The position numbers and the translations under genes were made by a program. Positions 62,984 through 64,000 of a stretch of DNA of 64,000 bases are shown one piece after another. Source of the DNA: Ignavibacteria bacterium (GTDB taxonomy: Bacteria > Bacteroidota > Ignavibacteria > Kapaibacteriales > UBA961); the NCBI GenBank assembly GCA_016720145.1, contig JADJXV010000004.1, positions 124,001-188,000 on the forward strand. Reading direction: 5' to 3'. The notes beneath the pieces are model-generated. The model ran no database searches. It was not told the DNA's origin and was given only the letters and a program-made list of their open reading frames with translations. The stretch's first letter is position 1, and every line of letters begins with the position of its first letter.

Positions 62984-64000
62984 ATGCCAAAAGCAGAAGT
63001 ATTATACGCAGGACTCACACTACCCGAGAGAAAAAAATTCGCCTTGCGAATGCAATCTCATAAAAGAGAATCATTGCAATCTCTTTTTAAATATATAGTT
63101 AAGGAATGTAATAGTGGAGGGAATTTTAAAAAAGAAGTCGTATTCCAGAAAATTTTTCAAAGAAAATATTCACCGGAAGAAGATTATCTTTTGCGGCACG
63201 AATTACGACTACTTGTGAGCGAAATCTATGAATTTATGCGAGAAGCTGAGATCTCGGCAGAATGTGAAACTGATGTGAATTTTAGTGATACAATGCTTCT
63301 GAGAGGATTACTTAAACGTAGGTGTTTTGAAGAGGTTGAGCATCTTTTTCCGAAATATTTTGCTTCAGCAATCGAGCGGCTAAATTTTGAACAAGCGCGG
63401 CGGCAGGCAGATATATATTTCCAATATCTGGTATTTCACCGCGAAATATCTCCTGAGATATTAGAACAAGCTCGAAGTGTGATGGTTGAGCAAATACGGA
63501 TATTAAAATTGATTTACCGGACGGGGTTTGCGCTAAATCAAAATAATCGTGCGATGTGTGAAGCAATGCTGGCTATGACAAACAAACCGGTGCAACAGTC
63601 AGTTGAGTTTGAAATTGATACTGATTTTTCAGAAGCGGAAACTCCATATATCCTTTATATTACTTCAATCCTAAAGTCTTATTTCGAACCTTCACTTTCT
63701 AAACGTATCGAACTCGTACGACATGCAATGGAGAATATTACAGAAGTACAGCATATTTATAAGACTGAGAAATTATTATCACTTAGTACATTAGGCACAC
63801 TCCACTATATGAATAGTGATTATGCATCTGCCAGGAAGATTTTTGAGGATGCACTTTCGTATTCGCATGAATATAACTTACCGCGAACTATTAATTTAGT
63901 GGAATTATTATATAATTATGTGGGTACACTTATGCGGCTTGAGCTATACGTAGCAGCTCTCGAAGTAATGGATGAATATCGTGATTTAATCGATAGGCAC
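62984..64000 (+). CDS. Unrecognised helical-repeat cytoplasmic protein (copy 2, runs off the right edge)
   Basis: The first 339 codons, open to the window end, of a paralogue of the gene at 58670. Matching blocks include MPKAEVLYAGLTLPERKKFA, HKRESLQSLFKYIVKE, SPEEDYLLRHELRLLVSEIY, LLRGLLKRRCFEEVEHLFPK, NFEQARRQADIYFQYLVFHR and RTGFALNQNNRAMCEAMLAM. Similarity begins at the ATG, so the start at 62984 is firm; it is preceded by GAGGAAAAGGGGA. At least another ~140 codons are expected beyond the edge. No signal peptide or membrane segment. Function unknown; see copy 1 for the shared context. Confidence 0.8.
   Translation, partial: MPKAEVLYAGLTLPERKKFALRMQSHKRESLQSLFKYIVKECNSGGNFKKEVVFQKIFQRKYSPEEDYLLRHELRLLVSEIYEFMREAEISAECETDVNFSDTMLLRGLLKRRCFEEVEHLFPKYFASAIERLNFEQARRQADIYFQYLVFHREISPEILEQARSVMVEQIRILKLIYRTGFALNQNNRAMCEAMLAMTNKPVQQSVEFEIDTDFSEAETPYILYITSILKSYFEPSLSKRIELVRHAMENITEVQHIYKTEKLLSLSTLGTLHYMNSDYASARKIFEDALSYSHEYNLPRTINLVELLYNYVGTLMRLELYVAALEVMDEYRDLIDRH

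Overview
The window looks like a chromosome segment from a Gram-negative bacterium of the Bacteroidota/Chlorobi (FCB) radiation. I would place it near the Ignavibacteria/Kapabacteria-type lineages; that placement is inference from gene content, since no rRNA gene is present. Supporting signs are several large secreted proteins ending in type IX secretion (T9SS) sorting domains, a TonB-dependent receptor, ADP-heptose synthesis for LPS, and an F-type ATP synthase cluster in which alpha and gamma are adjacent but beta is absent. Gene density is moderate, and the intergenic DNA is unusually rich in palindromic repeats.

Layout. 0-5.6 kb holds housekeeping genes: the end of atpA, hldD, atpG, a PspC/LiaF-like envelope-stress pair and murC. 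5.9-9.5 kb holds two tandem TPR-adenylate cyclase paralogues. 9.6-14.5 kb is an accessory region: an HTTM-domain membrane protein, then three copies of a KilA-N family gene (one short, one intact, one decayed), a DinD-like scrap and an orphan gene, bracketed by REP-like palindromes. 14.7-18.4 kb has a dnaJ-type co-chaperone (frameshifted), dCTP deaminase, an MFS transporter and lipA. 18.4-23.8 kb is accessory again: a gene broken by an in-frame stop, DUF6249, a 51-bp tandem palindrome array, a PIN toxin-antitoxin pair, a SMI1/KNR4 (SUKH) protein and two orphan genes of immunity-gene character.

23.8-31.7 kb has an ECF sigma/anti-sigma pair, the threonylcarbamoyl-adenylate synthase, HPr, a 1347-residue T9SS cargo protein and truC. 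A compound repeat array (31.6-32.2 kb) is followed by a four-gene minus-strand group (cytochrome-like lipoprotein, TonB receptor, TPR lipoprotein, DUF4331 T9SS protein). 38.5-40.7 kb is a palindromic repeat field hit by a decayed insertion sequence. 40.8-45 kb has an ECF sigma with a ChrR-type anti-sigma, cystathionine beta-synthase (frameshifted), a tandem repeat field and a zinc-ribbon protein. 45.2-52.1 kb is an inorganic-carbon operon read on the minus strand: SulP transporter, beta-carbonic anhydrase, DabA and DabB. A 7-bp microsatellite sits directly before the carbonic anhydrase start. 52.2-64 kb contains surface and secreted proteins plus two copies of an unrecognised about 480-residue cytoplasmic protein, each divergent from a surface-protein gene. 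One of those surface genes is now only a scrap.

Two patterns run through the window. First, five otherwise conserved genes (dnaJ, cbs, dabA, sulP, the 56-58 kb surface gene) each carry one single-base frameshift, three of them in A/T runs. This may be assembly error or real phase variation and should be settled before function is assigned. Second, palindromes occur at every scale. The most striking is a palindrome inside the KilA-N coding sequence that is kept in all three copies by paired (compensatory) base changes. Others are a REP-like palindrome inserted in frame in a cyclase gene and a repeat that supplies the stop codon of truC.
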